A stretch of DNA of 64,000 bases from Brucella tritici (GTDB taxonomy: Bacteria; Pseudomonadota; Alphaproteobacteria; Rhizobiales; Rhizobiaceae), in assembly GCF_902825325.1 (NCBI RefSeq), contig NZ_CADEAR010000009.1, positions 153,922 to 217,921 on the forward strand, given 5' to 3'. The stretch's first letter is position 1. Every line of letters starts with the position of its first letter. This document shows, in pieces, positions 8,695-17,327 of the stretch. Below the pieces are notes generated by a model. It was not told the origin of the DNA. It ran no database searches and saw only the letters and a list, made by a program, of their open reading frames with translations. A program made the translations under genes and the position numbers.

Positions 8695-9996
8695 TTACTG
8701 AGCTGCGGCAATCGCGTCGTTAGCGCGCTTGACGCCGTTTTCGAGCGCCGTTTTCGCATCCTGCTTGCCGCCGAGCATGGCTTCGAATTCTTCGTTCAGA
8801 ATATCGCGAACCTGCGGCAGGTTGATGAGGCGAACACCCTTTGAATTTTCGGTCGGTGCCTTGCCCATCATCTGGAGGATAGGTGTCTCACGGCCCGGAT
8901 TTTTTTCATAGAAATCCGACTTTTTGGTTTCTTCGTAAGCAGCCAGTGTTACGGGTAGATAGCCGGACTTTTCGTGCAGCTTGACCTGGATTTTGGTCTG
9001 CGAAAGGAAGTTGAAGAATTCTGCAACACCCTTGTACTGTTCGTCGCTGAGACCGGCGAAGACCCAGAGGGCCGCACCGCCAGGGATCGTGTTCTGCGGG
9101 CCGTGACCTTCATAATAAGGCAGCTGGCCGATACCGTAATTGATGCCGGACTTTACGACATCTCCGAGGCCGCCGGAGGATTCGGTCAACATTGCGCATT
9201 CACCGGAGGTGAAAAGCTGCTTGGCTTCCGATGTGCGGCCGCCATAGCGGAACGTGCCGTCTTTCGCGAGATCGGCAATCGACTGGAAGTGCTGGATGTA
9301 AAGCGGTGAATTGATTTCAAGCTTTACATCGGTTCCACCAAGGCCGTTTTCATTGGTGCCATAAGGGACGTTGTTCCAGGCAGCGAAGTTTTCGGTCTGA
9401 ATCCAGGTCAGCCATGTGGAGGTGAAACCGCAGGGTGCTCCGCCGCTAGACTTGATCTTCTTGGCAGCTTCGAAAACTTCCGGCCAGGTCTTTGGCGGAT
9501 TGTTTTCATCAAGGCCAGCCTTCTTGAAAGCGTCCTTGTTGTAATAAAGGATTGGCGACGAGGAATTGTACGGGAAAGACAGCATGGTGCCATCCGGCTT
9601 CGAATAGTAAGCGACGATGCCGGGCAGATATTGCGACTTGTCGAACTTGAAGCCGCCCTTTTCCAAAACTTCAGCAGCAGGAACCACAGCACCTTCAGCA
9701 GCCATCATGACACCGCTGCCAGCATCGAAGACCTGAAGGATTGCAGGCGGCTGCTTGGAACGAAACGCGGCGATGCCGGCATTCAACGTTTCGGGGTAGG
9801 TTCCCTTATAGACGGGAACGATTTTGTATTCGCTCTGGCTTTCGTTGAACTCTTTCGAAAGCTCATTGACCATTTCGTTGTTGGCACCGGTCATGCCGTG
9901 CCACCATGCCAGTTCCGTCTGGGCGAATGCCTGCGAACCGATGGTGAGGGCGAGGGCGCTCGTCAGCGCCGAAGTCGTAAACAGACGGATAAGCAT
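8695..9996 (-). CDS. ugpB: sn-glycerol-3-phosphate-binding protein
   Basis: A 433-residue periplasmic binding protein with a Sec signal peptide (MLIRLFTTSALTSALALTIG, cleavage near AFA-QT). Blocks such as AWWHGMTGANNEMVNEL, YKGTYPETLNAGIAAFR, NSSSPILYYNKDAFKKAGL and FYEKNPGRETPI match UgpB rather than sugar-binding relatives. It delivers glycerol-3-phosphate or glycerophosphodiesters to UgpAEC. ATG 9996 follows GAGGAGGAAAC; the frame is open another 11 codons but without a better site. It is the promoter-proximal gene of ugpBAEC. Confidence 0.95.
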   Translation of the reverse strand: MLIRLFTTSALTSALALTIGSQAFAQTELAWWHGMTGANNEMVNELSKEFNESQSEYKIVPVYKGTYPETLNAGIAAFRSKQPPAILQVFDAGSGVMMAAEGAVVPAAEVLEKGGFKFDKSQYLPGIVAYYSKPDGTMLSFPYNSSSPILYYNKDAFKKAGLDENNPPKTWPEVFEAAKKIKSSGGAPCGFTSTWLTWIQTENFAAWNNVPYGTNENGLGGTDVKLEINSPLYIQHFQSIADLAKDGTFRYGGRTSEAKQLFTSGECAMLTESSGGLGDVVKSGINYGIGQLPYYEGHGPQNTIPGGAALWVFAGLSDEQYKGVAEFFNFLSQTKIQVKLHEKSGYLPVTLAAYEETKKSDFYEKNPGRETPILQMMGKAPTENSKGVRLINLPQVRDILNEEFEAMLGGKQDAKTALENGVKRANDAIAAAQ

Positions 9997-10399
9997 GTTT
10001 CCTCCTCGAGTGTGAGATTGCGTGAACATTCGAGCTCCTTGGTGAGGGTCTCAAAGTTCCGACATCTGCGATATATTCGTTGCACTTATATGAATGCAAT
10101 TTTTGCCAAAGGATCAACCTTCGATTCTCCCAATGGCAGAATAAATACGAAAACGATAGCATTCGAAATGAAAAAAAACGAAAGGCAAGTGATAATCGTG
10201 GGGAGAACGTGCGTATAATTGAGGAGTTGGGAAAGTTGCCCTATGCCATTCTCATATGATGATTGCAGGTTTGCTGGCCGGCGGATTGACCAACGCCGCA
10301 GAGTGAATTGATATATGCCTTTCGAATCTGGCCGACGGTTTTATTGAGTTTTGCCTTCAATCGGATCGGACATTACCCAACTTGCTGACAGGTGAACTT
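9997..10399. promoter_or_regulatory. ugpB/LacI-regulator divergent intergenic region
   Basis: This 403 bp gap carries the divergent promoters of ugpB (minus) and a LacI-family gene (plus). Two things stand out: an imperfect 20 bp palindrome (10080-10099) and a run of CGAAA units (about 10147-10184) reminiscent of DeoR-type operators. No clear tandem TGTCA-type Pho box was found although ugp operons are often phosphate controlled. No small gene is supported. Confidence 0.4.
10080..10099. promoter_or_regulatory. Candidate LacI-type operator
   Basis: TTGCACTTATATGAATGCAA pairs at eight of ten symmetric positions, the length and symmetry expected for a LacI-family operator. It lies 84 bp upstream of ugpB and is divergent from the LacI gene at 10400. 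Its centre is AT rather than the usual CG, so the call is tentative. Confidence 0.3.
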
Positions 10400-11434
10400 A
10401 TGCCGAGTGACGATCGCAGGAAAAGTCGCGTTACGCTTCTGGATGTGGCACGCCACGCCAGTGTATCACGTGCAACAGCTTCCCTCGTCATCCGCAAAAG
10501 CCCGTTGGTGGGAGCGGCGACGCGCGAAAAGGTGGAAAAAGCCCTAAAGGAGTTGGGCTATGTCTACAACATGGGAGCCGCTAGTCTCCGGGTAGAGCGA
10601 TCGAATACGGTTGGCGTCATCGTGCCTACCCTCGGCAATCCATTTTACGGCGAATTGCTTTCGGGAATAGACAGTGTTGTGGGTGAAGCGGGGCTGGTCG
10701 TCCTTCTGGCAAACAGTCACGAGAACTTCGCTAACCAAAGTATTCTCATGCAGCGCATGCGTGAGCACGGCGTTGATGGCGTAATCATGTCGCCGACTGC
10801 AGAAACAGCACCGGAATTCATCGAACAAATCGCTGACTGGGGCTTGCCTGTGGTGCAGGTGCTGCGCCATGTGACTGATCGAATTGACTATGCAGGCGTT
10901 GATTACGCAGGCGGTATGCGACAGGCGGTCAATCATCTTGCCAGGCTTGGGCACAGAACAATCGCATTTGCTGTACATGGCCCGATTCATTCAGCATATC
11001 GCGAGCGTGTCGAAGGTTTTCGTGATGCGATGCAACGACAAGGTCTTGATGCAGGGATGATTGTTCGTTTTCCGCATACAATGCCGGAAATTGCCAAAGC
11101 TGCTCCGATACTCTTTCAGGAAGGCCGCGAGCCGACGGCGGCGATCTGCTTCAATGATGTGATTGCGCTGGGCCTTTCTGCGGGACTTTATGATTGCAGG
11201 AGAAAAGTCGGTGAGGACTTCTCACTGATAGGCTTCGATGACGTAAGCGATGCGGAAGCGACGCGTCCGCGCTTGAGTTCTGTATCAACTCGACCTGTTA
11301 CAGTGGGCCAGAATGCCGCTAGATTGCTTCTGTCCCGTTTGGCAAGCCCAAAAACCGAAGCGCAACGTATTGTTAGTGAAACATATCTGCAGGTAAGGCA
11401 GTCCTGCGGACCGGTAAAAGCGTCTGTCATCTAA
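10400..11434 (+). CDS. LacI-family transcriptional regulator
   Basis: A 344-residue LacI/GalR regulator. The N-terminal helix-turn-helix (VTLLDVARHASVSRATASLV, from residue 11) is followed by a hinge and a periplasmic-binding-like ligand domain beginning at NTVGVIVPTLGNPFYGELL. ATG 10400 is chosen because AGGTG lies seven bases upstream; the frame extends six codons to an ATG at 10382 with no ribosome site. It stands between the divergent ugp operon and the co-directional PAAT operon, and either could be its target: a 20 bp palindrome lies near ugpB and an 18 bp palindrome ahead of the PAAT genes. Confidence 0.92.
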   Translation: MPSDDRRKSRVTLLDVARHASVSRATASLVIRKSPLVGAATREKVEKALKELGYVYNMGAASLRVERSNTVGVIVPTLGNPFYGELLSGIDSVVGEAGLVVLLANSHENFANQSILMQRMREHGVDGVIMSPTAETAPEFIEQIADWGLPVVQVLRHVTDRIDYAGVDYAGGMRQAVNHLARLGHRTIAFAVHGPIHSAYRERVEGFRDAMQRQGLDAGMIVRFPHTMPEIAKAAPILFQEGREPTAAICFNDVIALGLSAGLYDCRRKVGEDFSLIGFDDVSDAEATRPRLSSVSTRPVTVGQNAARLLLSRLASPKTEAQRIVSETYLQVRQSCGPVKASVI

Positions 11435-11468
11435 TCCGAATTAATGATTGACGACTGAGGTCAAACAC

Positions 11469-11486
11469 ATTTAGATCGATCTAAAT
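11469..11486. promoter_or_regulatory. Perfect 18 bp palindrome ahead of PAAT operon
   Basis: ATTTAGATCGATCTAAAT is perfectly self-complementary with a central CG. It sits between the LacI-regulator stop (11434) and the first PAAT permease (TTG 11541), where an operator for that operon would be expected. The CG centre fits LacI-family operators, so the gene just upstream is a natural candidate binder. Confidence 0.5.
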
Positions 11487-11540
11487 TTATTGCCGTCGGG
11501 AGGAAAAGTCGGCATAATTCGTGTACCGGGAGGTTCAGCA

Positions 11541-12209
11541 TTGTATAATTTCAACTTCGCGCCCGTTTTCGCGTCGATGGATAAGCTGCTTGTCGGCGCA
11601 TGGCAGACAATTGAGCTTTCCTGCGCCGCTATGGTGCTCGGCCTCATAGTCTCGATTGTCTGCGCGGTCGGCAAGACTTCCGGACCAAAGCCGGTGCGCT
11701 TCATTATCGATGCTTACATCGAAATTATCCGCAATACGCCGTTTCTGGTGCAGATTTTTTTCATCTTTTTTGGGTTGCCTTCCGCTGGTTTGCGATTGTC
11801 GCCCAACAGCGCAGCGCTGCTTGCGCTGGTGGTGAATTTTGGTGCCTACGGCACGGAGATTATTCGCGCAGGTATTGAATCCATTCATAAAGGTCAGGTG
11901 GAAGCGGGAACGGCACTTGGCCTCTCCAAACTGCAGGTCTTTCGCTATGTCATCATGAAACCGGCTTTGCGAACGGTTTATCCGTCACTGACCAGCCAAT
12001 TCATCTATCTGATGCTGACTTCGAGTGTTGTCTCTGTGATCTCCGCCAACGAGCTTGCGGCCGCCGGTAACGATCTCCAGTCGGCAACCTTTGCGAGCTT
12101 CGAGGTCTATATCGTTATCACGCTCATGTACCTTGTCATGTCCATCGGTTTCTCGGCCATTTTTGCGCTGATCGAGAAGGTGGCATTCAAATATCCGTTG
12201 AGCCGATAG
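11541..12209 (+). CDS. Polar amino acid ABC transporter permease
   Basis: A 222-residue HisM/GlnP-type permease with four to five hydrophobic helices and the EAA loop EAGTALGLSKLQVFRYVIMKPAL. TTG 11541 is the preferred start: GGGAGG lies eight bases upstream and LYNFNFAPVFASMDKLL is the usual N-terminal shape. The frame continues upstream to 11490 without a ribosome site. With the second permease nine bases downstream it forms a heterodimeric pore for a polar amino acid or related acid. Confidence 0.87.
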   Translation: MYNFNFAPVFASMDKLLVGAWQTIELSCAAMVLGLIVSIVCAVGKTSGPKPVRFIIDAYIEIIRNTPFLVQIFFIFFGLPSAGLRLSPNSAALLALVVNFGAYGTEIIRAGIESIHKGQVEAGTALGLSKLQVFRYVIMKPALRTVYPSLTSQFIYLMLTSSVVSVISANELAAAGNDLQSATFASFEVYIVITLMYLVMSIGFSAIFALIEKVAFKYPLSR

Positions 12210-12218
12210 GAGCAGGCT

Positions 12219-12875
12219 ATGATAAGACCTTTCGGTTGGAACGAATTCCTCATTATCGTCTATGCAGCGCAATGGACTATCGCTCTTTCTGCTATTGCTT
12301 TTGTCGGTGGCGGAATCGGTGGATTGCTTGTCGCGCTGATGCGCGTCTCTGACGCTCGGGTTCCACGTTACATCGCACTCGGCTTCATACGGCTGTTTCA
12401 GGGGACGCCGCTTCTCATGCAGCTATTCCTGGTGTTTTTCGGCCTGAATATTTTTGGTCTGGGCATCAATCCGTGGATTGCAGCGACGATTGCGCTGACA
12501 TTGCACGCCAGTGCTTTTCTTGGAGAGATTTGGCGTGGTTGTATTGATGCAGTGCCGCCCGGCCAACGTGAAGCGGCTACGGCGCTGGGGCTGCGCTACT
12601 ATAATCGTATGCGCTACGTGATCCTGCCACAAGCCGCGCGCATTTCTGTCGCGCCGACAGTGGGCTTTCTCGTGCAGCTCATCAAGGGCACGTCGCTTGC
12701 CGCTATCATTGGCTTTACGGAACTGACACGACAGGGGCAGATCATCAACAACGCAACATTCAGCCCATTCATGGTGTTCGGTACTGTGGCGGCTGTTTAT
12801 TTTGTCCTTTGCTGGCCGCTATCTATTTTGGCGCGCCGTATGGAAATGAGGTTTTCTCGCGCTACAGCTCGGTAA
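12219..12875 (+). CDS. Polar amino acid ABC transporter permease
   Basis: A 218-residue second permease of the PAAT (His/Glu/Gln/Arg) type with the EAA loop REAATALGLRYYNRMRYVILPQA. It follows the first permease after nine bases with AGGAG ahead of the ATG. The pair, the binding protein at 13006 and the ATPase at 13879 make a complete importer. The conserved QGTPLL motif in the third helix region is typical of the family. Confidence 0.9.
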   Translation: MIRPFGWNEFLIIVYAAQWTIALSAIAFVGGGIGGLLVALMRVSDARVPRYIALGFIRLFQGTPLLMQLFLVFFGLNIFGLGINPWIAATIALTLHASAFLGEIWRGCIDAVPPGQREAATALGLRYYNRMRYVILPQAARISVAPTVGFLVQLIKGTSLAAIIGFTELTRQGQIINNATFSPFMVFGTVAAVYFVLCWPLSILARRMEMRFSRATAR

Positions 12876-13005
12876 TTTGGGGGGCTTGGGAAAGACAAAC
12901 GGCACTTCCGACTGAATGTGGCACGATACTGCGTCAGCGAATGTGCCGAGAGATAATGAAACGATGCCGGTGAGGAGACCGGCTATTAATAGGGAAGGAA
13001 TAAGC

Positions 13006-13806
13006 ATGACTATCACCAGACGTTTGGCAATGGCCTTGATTGGTGCGGGCGCTCTCGCAACGGTGTTGGCACCGACAGCTTTTGCGCAGACCGTTGACGG
13101 CATCAAGTCTGCTGGCAAAATCAAGATCGGTATGCTGGTCGATTTTCCGCCATTCGGCATCATGAATACCAGCAACGAACCGGATGGTTACGATGCCGAT
13201 GTTGCGAAGTTGCTGGCTAAGGAACTAGGCGTTGAAGCTCAAATCGTTCCGGTTACCGGTCCAAACCGTATTCCATATCTGCAGAGCGGACAGGTCGATG
13301 TTTTGGTTGCTTCACTCGGTATTACTGAGGAACGTGCAAAGAGCGTTGATTTCTCGCAACCCTATGCGGGAATTTCGATCGGAGTGTTTGGACCCAAAGA
13401 TATTGCTGTTGCAAAGCCGGAGGATCTTTCCGGTAAAACCATCGGCGTAGCGCGCGCGTCCACACAGGACACGGCAGTAACCAAGGTAGCACCGCAGGAC
13501 GCAAACATTCGTCGCTTTGACGATGATGCCAGCGCAGTGCAGGCCCTGCTCTCGGGGCAGGTTGAGCTTATTGGTCTTTCTAATGTTGTAGCAGCTGAGA
13601 TCGAAAAGGCTGCTCCAGGCCGCTATGAGCAGAAAATTCAGCTCAGTCAGCAGGTGCAAGGCATCGCAGTTCGCAAAGGTTCGACTGAAATGCTCGATTT
13701 CGTCAATAAGTTTATCGAGAAGGCGAAGAGCGACGGCGAGCTGAACAAGATCCATGAGAAGTGGCTCGGTACGCCTCTGCCAGATTTTGTTTCTCAGGCA
13801 AAGTAA
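13006..13806 (+). CDS. Polar amino acid-type periplasmic binding protein
   Basis: A 266-residue family 3 solute-binding protein. The signal peptide ends about residue 27 (PTAFA-QTV), followed by GKIKIGMLVDFPPFGIM, DGYDADVAKLLAKELGV and the ligand-site region VDVLVASLGITEERAKSVDFSQPY. ATG 13006 follows GGAAGGA; the frame is open to 12916 but the extra residues would destroy the signal peptide. Ligand is unknown; the enzymes at the operon end hint at a hydroxyacid or amino acid degraded via a 2-keto or 2-hydroxy acid. Confidence 0.9.
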   Translation: MTITRRLAMALIGAGALATVLAPTAFAQTVDGIKSAGKIKIGMLVDFPPFGIMNTSNEPDGYDADVAKLLAKELGVEAQIVPVTGPNRIPYLQSGQVDVLVASLGITEERAKSVDFSQPYAGISIGVFGPKDIAVAKPEDLSGKTIGVARASTQDTAVTKVAPQDANIRRFDDDASAVQALLSGQVELIGLSNVVAAEIEKAAPGRYEQKIQLSQQVQGIAVRKGSTEMLDFVNKFIEKAKSDGELNKIHEKWLGTPLPDFVSQAK

Positions 13807-13819
13807 GCTCTCGAATTTT

Positions 13820-13848
13820 GTCATGCCCGCCGAATGGACGGGCATGAC
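13820..13848 (+). terminator. Hairpin after PAAT binding-protein gene
   Basis: GTCATGCCCG (13820-13829) pairs perfectly with CGGGCATGAC (13839-13848) around a nine-base loop, 14 bp after the binding-protein stop. No long T run follows, so partial attenuation or 3' mRNA protection within the operon is likelier than full termination. Confidence 0.6.
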
Positions 13849-13878
13849 GACCCAGTCCACGAAAGTGAGTTTCTCAAC

Positions 13879-14658
13879 ATGAACCAGACGGCTCAGGGAA
13901 AAGCGAACCGGCTTCCGCAGGATGTTTCCGATCCTGCAGTACTCATGCAGGGTGTGAATAAGTGGTATGGCACTTACCATGCTCTCAGGGATATTGATCT
14001 GAATGTCGCTCGCGGCGAGCGCATTGTGATTTGCGGTCCGTCTGGCTCGGGAAAGTCGACCCTTATCCGCTGCATCAATCAGCTGGAGACCATTCAGGAG
14101 GGCCGCATCATTGTTGACGGCCATGATCTGACGGCGGGTGGAAAGAATGTGGATATTGTCCGACAGGAAACCGGCATGGTTTTCCAGCAGTTCAATCTCT
14201 TTCCGCATATGACGGTTCTTGAGAATTGCACTTTGGCTCCGATGAAAGTGCGTGGTGTTTCCAAGTCTGAAGCCGAAAAGACAGCACGCAAATATCTGGA
14301 GCGTGTTCGCATTCCTGAACAGGCGAATAAATATCCGGCACAGCTATCCGGCGGTCAGCAACAGCGTGTGGCGATTGCACGTGCACTCTGCATGAATCCC
14401 AAGATCATGCTTTTCGATGAACCGACTTCGGCACTTGATCCTGAAATGGTCAAGGAAGTTCTCGACACCATGATCGATCTCGCCAAGGAAGGTATGACCA
14501 TGCTCTGCGTTACCCATGAAATGGGCTTCGCGCGACAGGTGGCAGACCGTGTCATCTTCATGGATCAAGGGCAAATTCTTGAGATGGCGGAACCGGAGGA
14601 ATTCTTTGGTAATCCGAAGCATGAGCGCACGAAGGCATTTATTGGTCAGATTTCCTGA
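13879..14658 (+). CDS. Polar amino acid ABC transporter ATP-binding protein
   Basis: A 259-residue GlnQ/HisP-type ATPase: Walker [26 protein letters not shown], signature [15 protein letters not shown], Walker [16 protein letters not shown] and switch [16 protein letters not shown] 13879 is preferred over the frame-open ATG at 13834, which would place the hairpin inside the coding region. It energises the two upstream permeases and is followed 32 bp later by the hydroxyacid dehydrogenase. Confidence 0.93.
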   Translation: MNQTAQGKANRLPQDVSDPAVLMQGVNKWYGTYHALRDIDLNVARGERIVICGPSGSGKSTLIRCINQLETIQEGRIIVDGHDLTAGGKNVDIVRQETGMVFQQFNLFPHMTVLENCTLAPMKVRGVSKSEAEKTARKYLERVRIPEQANKYPAQLSGGQQQRVAIARALCMNPKIMLFDEPTSALDPEMVKEVLDTMIDLAKEGMTMLCVTHEMGFARQVADRVIFMDQGQILEMAEPEEFFGNPKHERTKAFIGQIS

Positions 14659-14690
14659 TCATCTCCAATAGTTTAGTAATGGAGTTTGAA

Positions 14691-15629
14691 GTGACGAACG
14701 AAGTTCTGCTCATAGAACCGATGATGCCGCTGATCGAAGAACGATTGGATGCAACATACAAGGTTCTCCGCCTGTACAAGCCGGAAGACAAGGCGGCCAT
14801 TGATACGAGCCTCGGCACAATTCGTGCCGTTGTTACCGGCGGTGGAACGGGGCTTTCCAACGAATGGATGGAGCGTCTGCCATCGCTTGGCCTGATCGCC
14901 ATCAACGGTGTCGGGACAGACAAGGTCGATCTTGACTTCGCGCGGGATCGGAATGTGCATGTCAGCACCACACCGGGTGTCCTGACCGATGATGTTGCCG
15001 ATACGGGAATTGCCCTCATGCTGGCCGTTATGCGCCATGTTGTTACGGGCGACCGGTTTGTGCGGGAAGGCAAATGGGCGCGTCGTGAAGGGTTTCCTCT
15101 CGGCGTTAGTCCTAAAGGCAAGCGGGTTGGCGTTCTAGGGCTCGGCCAGATCGGAAAATCCTTTGCGCGACGTGCGGAAGCGTTCGGCATGGAAGTGCAT
15201 TATTGGAATCGCTCGCCTGTCGCTGGCACAAACTGGATTGCGCATGCGACGCCGATGGAACTTGCGCAGCAGAGCGACGTGCTCGCGGTTTGCGTCGCTG
15301 CCAACCCATCGACGGCCAATATCGTCAACGCTGATGTTCTCGCAGCGCTTGGAAGTAAAGGCTTTCTAGTTAATGTGGCCCGAGGCAGTGTGGTCGATGA
15401 GGATGCGCTTCTAGCTGCTTTGAATAGCGGAACCATCGCTGGTGCCGGTCTTGATGTTTTTGTCAACGAGCCGACGATCAGGGAGGCCTTTCTGACCGCG
15501 CCAAATACGGTGCTGATGCCGCATCAGGGTAGTGCAACGGTAGAAACACGTGTCGGAATGGGCGAACTGGTACTCGCCAATCTTGCCGCGTATTTTTCCG
15601 GCGACGTCCCGCCTACCAAGGTAAACTGA
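14691..15629 (+). CDS. D-isomer-specific 2-hydroxyacid dehydrogenase
   Basis: A 312-residue NAD(P)-dependent dehydrogenase. The Rossmann motif is VGVLGLGQIGKSFARR; catalytic residues are visible as Arg in NVARGSVVDE, Glu in FVNEP and His in MPHQGSAT. It interconverts a D-2-hydroxyacid and a 2-oxoacid, like glyoxylate/hydroxypyruvate reductases. GTG 14691 is preferred because GGAG lies six bases upstream; an ATG at 14679 would add four residues and overlap that site. Being last but one in a PAAT transporter operon, it probably acts on a metabolite of the imported compound. Confidence 0.87.
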   Translation: MTNEVLLIEPMMPLIEERLDATYKVLRLYKPEDKAAIDTSLGTIRAVVTGGGTGLSNEWMERLPSLGLIAINGVGTDKVDLDFARDRNVHVSTTPGVLTDDVADTGIALMLAVMRHVVTGDRFVREGKWARREGFPLGVSPKGKRVGVLGLGQIGKSFARRAEAFGMEVHYWNRSPVAGTNWIAHATPMELAQQSDVLAVCVAANPSTANIVNADVLAALGSKGFLVNVARGSVVDEDALLAALNSGTIAGAGLDVFVNEPTIREAFLTAPNTVLMPHQGSATVETRVGMGELVLANLAAYFSGDVPPTKVN

Positions 15630-15638
15630 GTTACTTCG

Positions 15639-15965
15639 ATGATTGTCAGACAGGCCTTTTTTGAAGGTACTATTCATGCTGGGCGCGAGGATGCGTTCAA
15701 AGCTTATGTTGCCGATACTCTCATGCCGATGTGGCTCGCTTTTCCGGGTATCAGGGAAGTTCGTGTTCTTTACGCTGTCGAACGTGACGAAGGGGCGCCA
15801 GACTACCCGATGGTGCTTTGGACGATGTATGACAGTAGGGAGGCTTTGACGGAAGCGCTTGCTTCACCTGTTCGATATGAAAGTCGAGAGGCCACGAAGG
15901 GCCTCTTGGAAATGTTCGATGGTCATATCCATCATCACGTTTTCGATCTCACCCTTGAGGGGTGA
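15639..15965 (+). CDS. Small ferredoxin-like-fold (EthD/Dabb-type) protein
   Basis: A 108-residue protein resembling dimeric alpha-beta barrel proteins of the EthD type: MIVRQAFFEGTI strand, a helix with AFKAYVADTLMPMW, strand EVRVLYAVE, and a C-terminal HIHHHVFDL strand. It follows the dehydrogenase after nine bases and is probably cotranscribed. Such proteins often act as small lyases, isomerases or detoxifiers, but no catalytic residue can be named. A hairpin overlapping its stop codon ends the operon. Function unknown. Confidence 0.8.
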   Translation: MIVRQAFFEGTIHAGREDAFKAYVADTLMPMWLAFPGIREVRVLYAVERDEGAPDYPMVLWTMYDSREALTEALASPVRYESREATKGLLEMFDGHIHHHVFDLTLEG

Positions 15966-15969
15966 GATC
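15945..15969 (+). terminator. Intrinsic terminator between convergent genes
   Basis: GATCTCACCC (15945-15954) pairs with GGGTGAGATC (15960-15969) around a five-base loop, followed by TTTCTTGTTT. It overlaps the stop codon of the plus-strand gene and sits just past the end of the minus-strand dipeptidase, so it may serve both. Confidence 0.75.
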
Positions 15970-15977
15970 TTTCTTGT

Positions 15978-17018
15978 TTAAGCGCCCCATGTCCGCTCAA
16001 GGACATTGATCCAGTTTCCGTGGGCCAGCTTAACGATGGAAGCATCATCATAGCCATGTTTGCGGAAGGCTTCTATGACGAGCTGGAGATCGCTCACATC
16101 GCGAAGTGTCGAAGAAATCGTGGTGCCGTCAAAATCGGAACCCAGAGCCAGATGGTCGATCCCAATGCGATTGACGATATAATCGGCATGGCGAACAAGC
16201 TCCGTCAAATCCGTGTTTGGATCGCGTTTTCCGTCTTCACGCAGGAATGAAACGCCGAAGTTAAGTCCGACAAGGCCGCCAGTATCGCGAATGGCATCCA
16301 GTTGTTTGTCGGTCAGATTGCGGCTTTGCTGGCAAAGAGCGTGAGCATTGGAATGCGAAGCCACCAGCGGCGCATCGGAAATCGCCGCGATGTCCCAAAA
16401 CCCTTTCTCATTCATATGGGAAAGATCGACCATGACTTTGAGTTCATTGCAGACGCGAATGAGTGCTTTGCCATGATCTGTGAGGCCGGGGCCAATGTCC
16501 GGCGACGCCGGAAACCGGAACGGGATACCATAAGCAAATATATTCGGACGGCTCCATACCGGTCCGAGCGTTCTCAGGCCGGCCTCATACAAAACATACA
16601 GGGCGTCAAGGTCTTCGCTAAAGGCCTCAACACCTTCGATATGGTACACTGAAGCGAAAATGCCCTTGGCAAAAGCATCGCGTATATCGGCAGCCGTGCG
16701 GCAGATGCGGACCGTGCCTTCCGATGCCCGTTCGATCTTCAGCAAGATCGCCGACATGGCGAGCGTTGCCTTCATCGCATCCGTCTGGCTTGGCGTTGCC
16801 AGATTGCCATTGGCATCCAGTTCTCGTGAAGGCGAGGGCACATATACTGCGCAAAGACCGCCGCCCAGCCCACCCTTCTGGGCGCGTGGAAGGTCGATAT
16901 GTCCGACTTGCTCGCCTTGAAGAAAACGCTTTTCCGGCGCGGAAGCATCAGATGACCATAGGCGCAGCAGCACGTCGTTGTGGCCATCGAAAACGGGGAT
17001 TTTCTGTTCTGTCGCCAT
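15978..17018 (-). CDS. Membrane dipeptidase (peptidase M19)
   Basis: A 346-residue zinc dipeptidase of the renal-dipeptidase family (EC 3.4.13.19). Metal ligands are visible as His13-x-Asp15 (DGHND), Glu128 (YHIEGVEAF), His201 (DLSHMNE) and His222 (SHSNAH); Asp295 lies in GSDFDG. There is no signal peptide, so it is probably cytoplasmic. Family members accept dipeptides with D-residues at the C-terminus. It is divergent from the dipeptide ABC operon (first gene at 17328) that also carries a D-aminopeptidase-like hydrolase, so it likely cleaves what that operon imports. Confidence 0.9.
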   Translation of the reverse strand: MATEQKIPVFDGHNDVLLRLWSSDASAPEKRFLQGEQVGHIDLPRAQKGGLGGGLCAVYVPSPSRELDANGNLATPSQTDAMKATLAMSAILLKIERASEGTVRICRTAADIRDAFAKGIFASVYHIEGVEAFSEDLDALYVLYEAGLRTLGPVWSRPNIFAYGIPFRFPASPDIGPGLTDHGKALIRVCNELKVMVDLSHMNEKGFWDIAAISDAPLVASHSNAHALCQQSRNLTDKQLDAIRDTGGLVGLNFGVSFLREDGKRDPNTDLTELVRHADYIVNRIGIDHLALGSDFDGTTISSTLRDVSDLQLVIEAFRKHGYDDASIVKLAHGNWINVLERTWGA

Positions 17019-17327
17019 GGGGGAGCCTTCTCAAATCAAATCCAGGATTCAAAAAGGGGTGATGGACCCAAGCGAGAAGAATTGCAAATGCGATTTCGGT
17101 CAATCGCTATGACCACACTGCATGAGCAGCGATTCTTTCAAGCAAAAGGTCTCTTTTAGTTTGTCCTCATGCAAACTCTGCATAGGGAATGCAAAATTCT
17201 GCATTGGCCCCTGCCTCCGCCGACGTGATAGCGGGAAGCTGGAAAAATGTATCCAGAGATAGAACGCTGTCGATATGGCTCCCGATAACTGGGAGCCTTT
17301 CAGAAAGTGTTGCAAGAGGAGCTCTCA
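17019..17327. promoter_or_regulatory. Divergent promoter region, dipeptidase/peptide ABC operon
   Basis: A 309 bp gap between the dipeptidase (minus) and the peptide-binding protein (plus). It carries two tandem ATGCA-TGCAT dyads (17169-17204) and a further TGCAT at about 17119. No gene is supported in it. Confidence 0.5.
17169..17204. promoter_or_regulatory. Tandem ATGCA-N5/6-TGCAT dyads
   Basis: Two inverted repeats, ATGCA-N5-TGCAT at 17169-17183 and ATGCA-N6-TGCAT at 17189-17204, start exactly 20 bp apart, about two helical turns. The arrangement is that of a double operator bound by a dimeric regulator on one DNA face. No regulator gene lies next to it, so the binder would be encoded elsewhere. 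Confidence 0.5.

Noticed and set aside
9997..10399. Pho box ahead of ugpB
   Set aside because: ugp operons are often PhoB controlled, but no tandem TGTCA-type repeat at proper spacing could be seen.
12966..12983. GCCGGT/ACCGGC hairpin before the PAAT binding-protein gene
   Set aside because: Only six pairs and close to the ribosome site; too weak to call a regulatory element.
13312..14208. 298-codon minus-strand open frame across PAAT binding-protein and ATPase genes
   Set aside because: Runs through two strong genes and the hairpin between them; no family resemblance.
17169..17204. Mur boxes before the peptide operon
   Set aside because: The dyads share TGCA with the Mur site but lack the TGCAAA-N3-TTTGCA layout.
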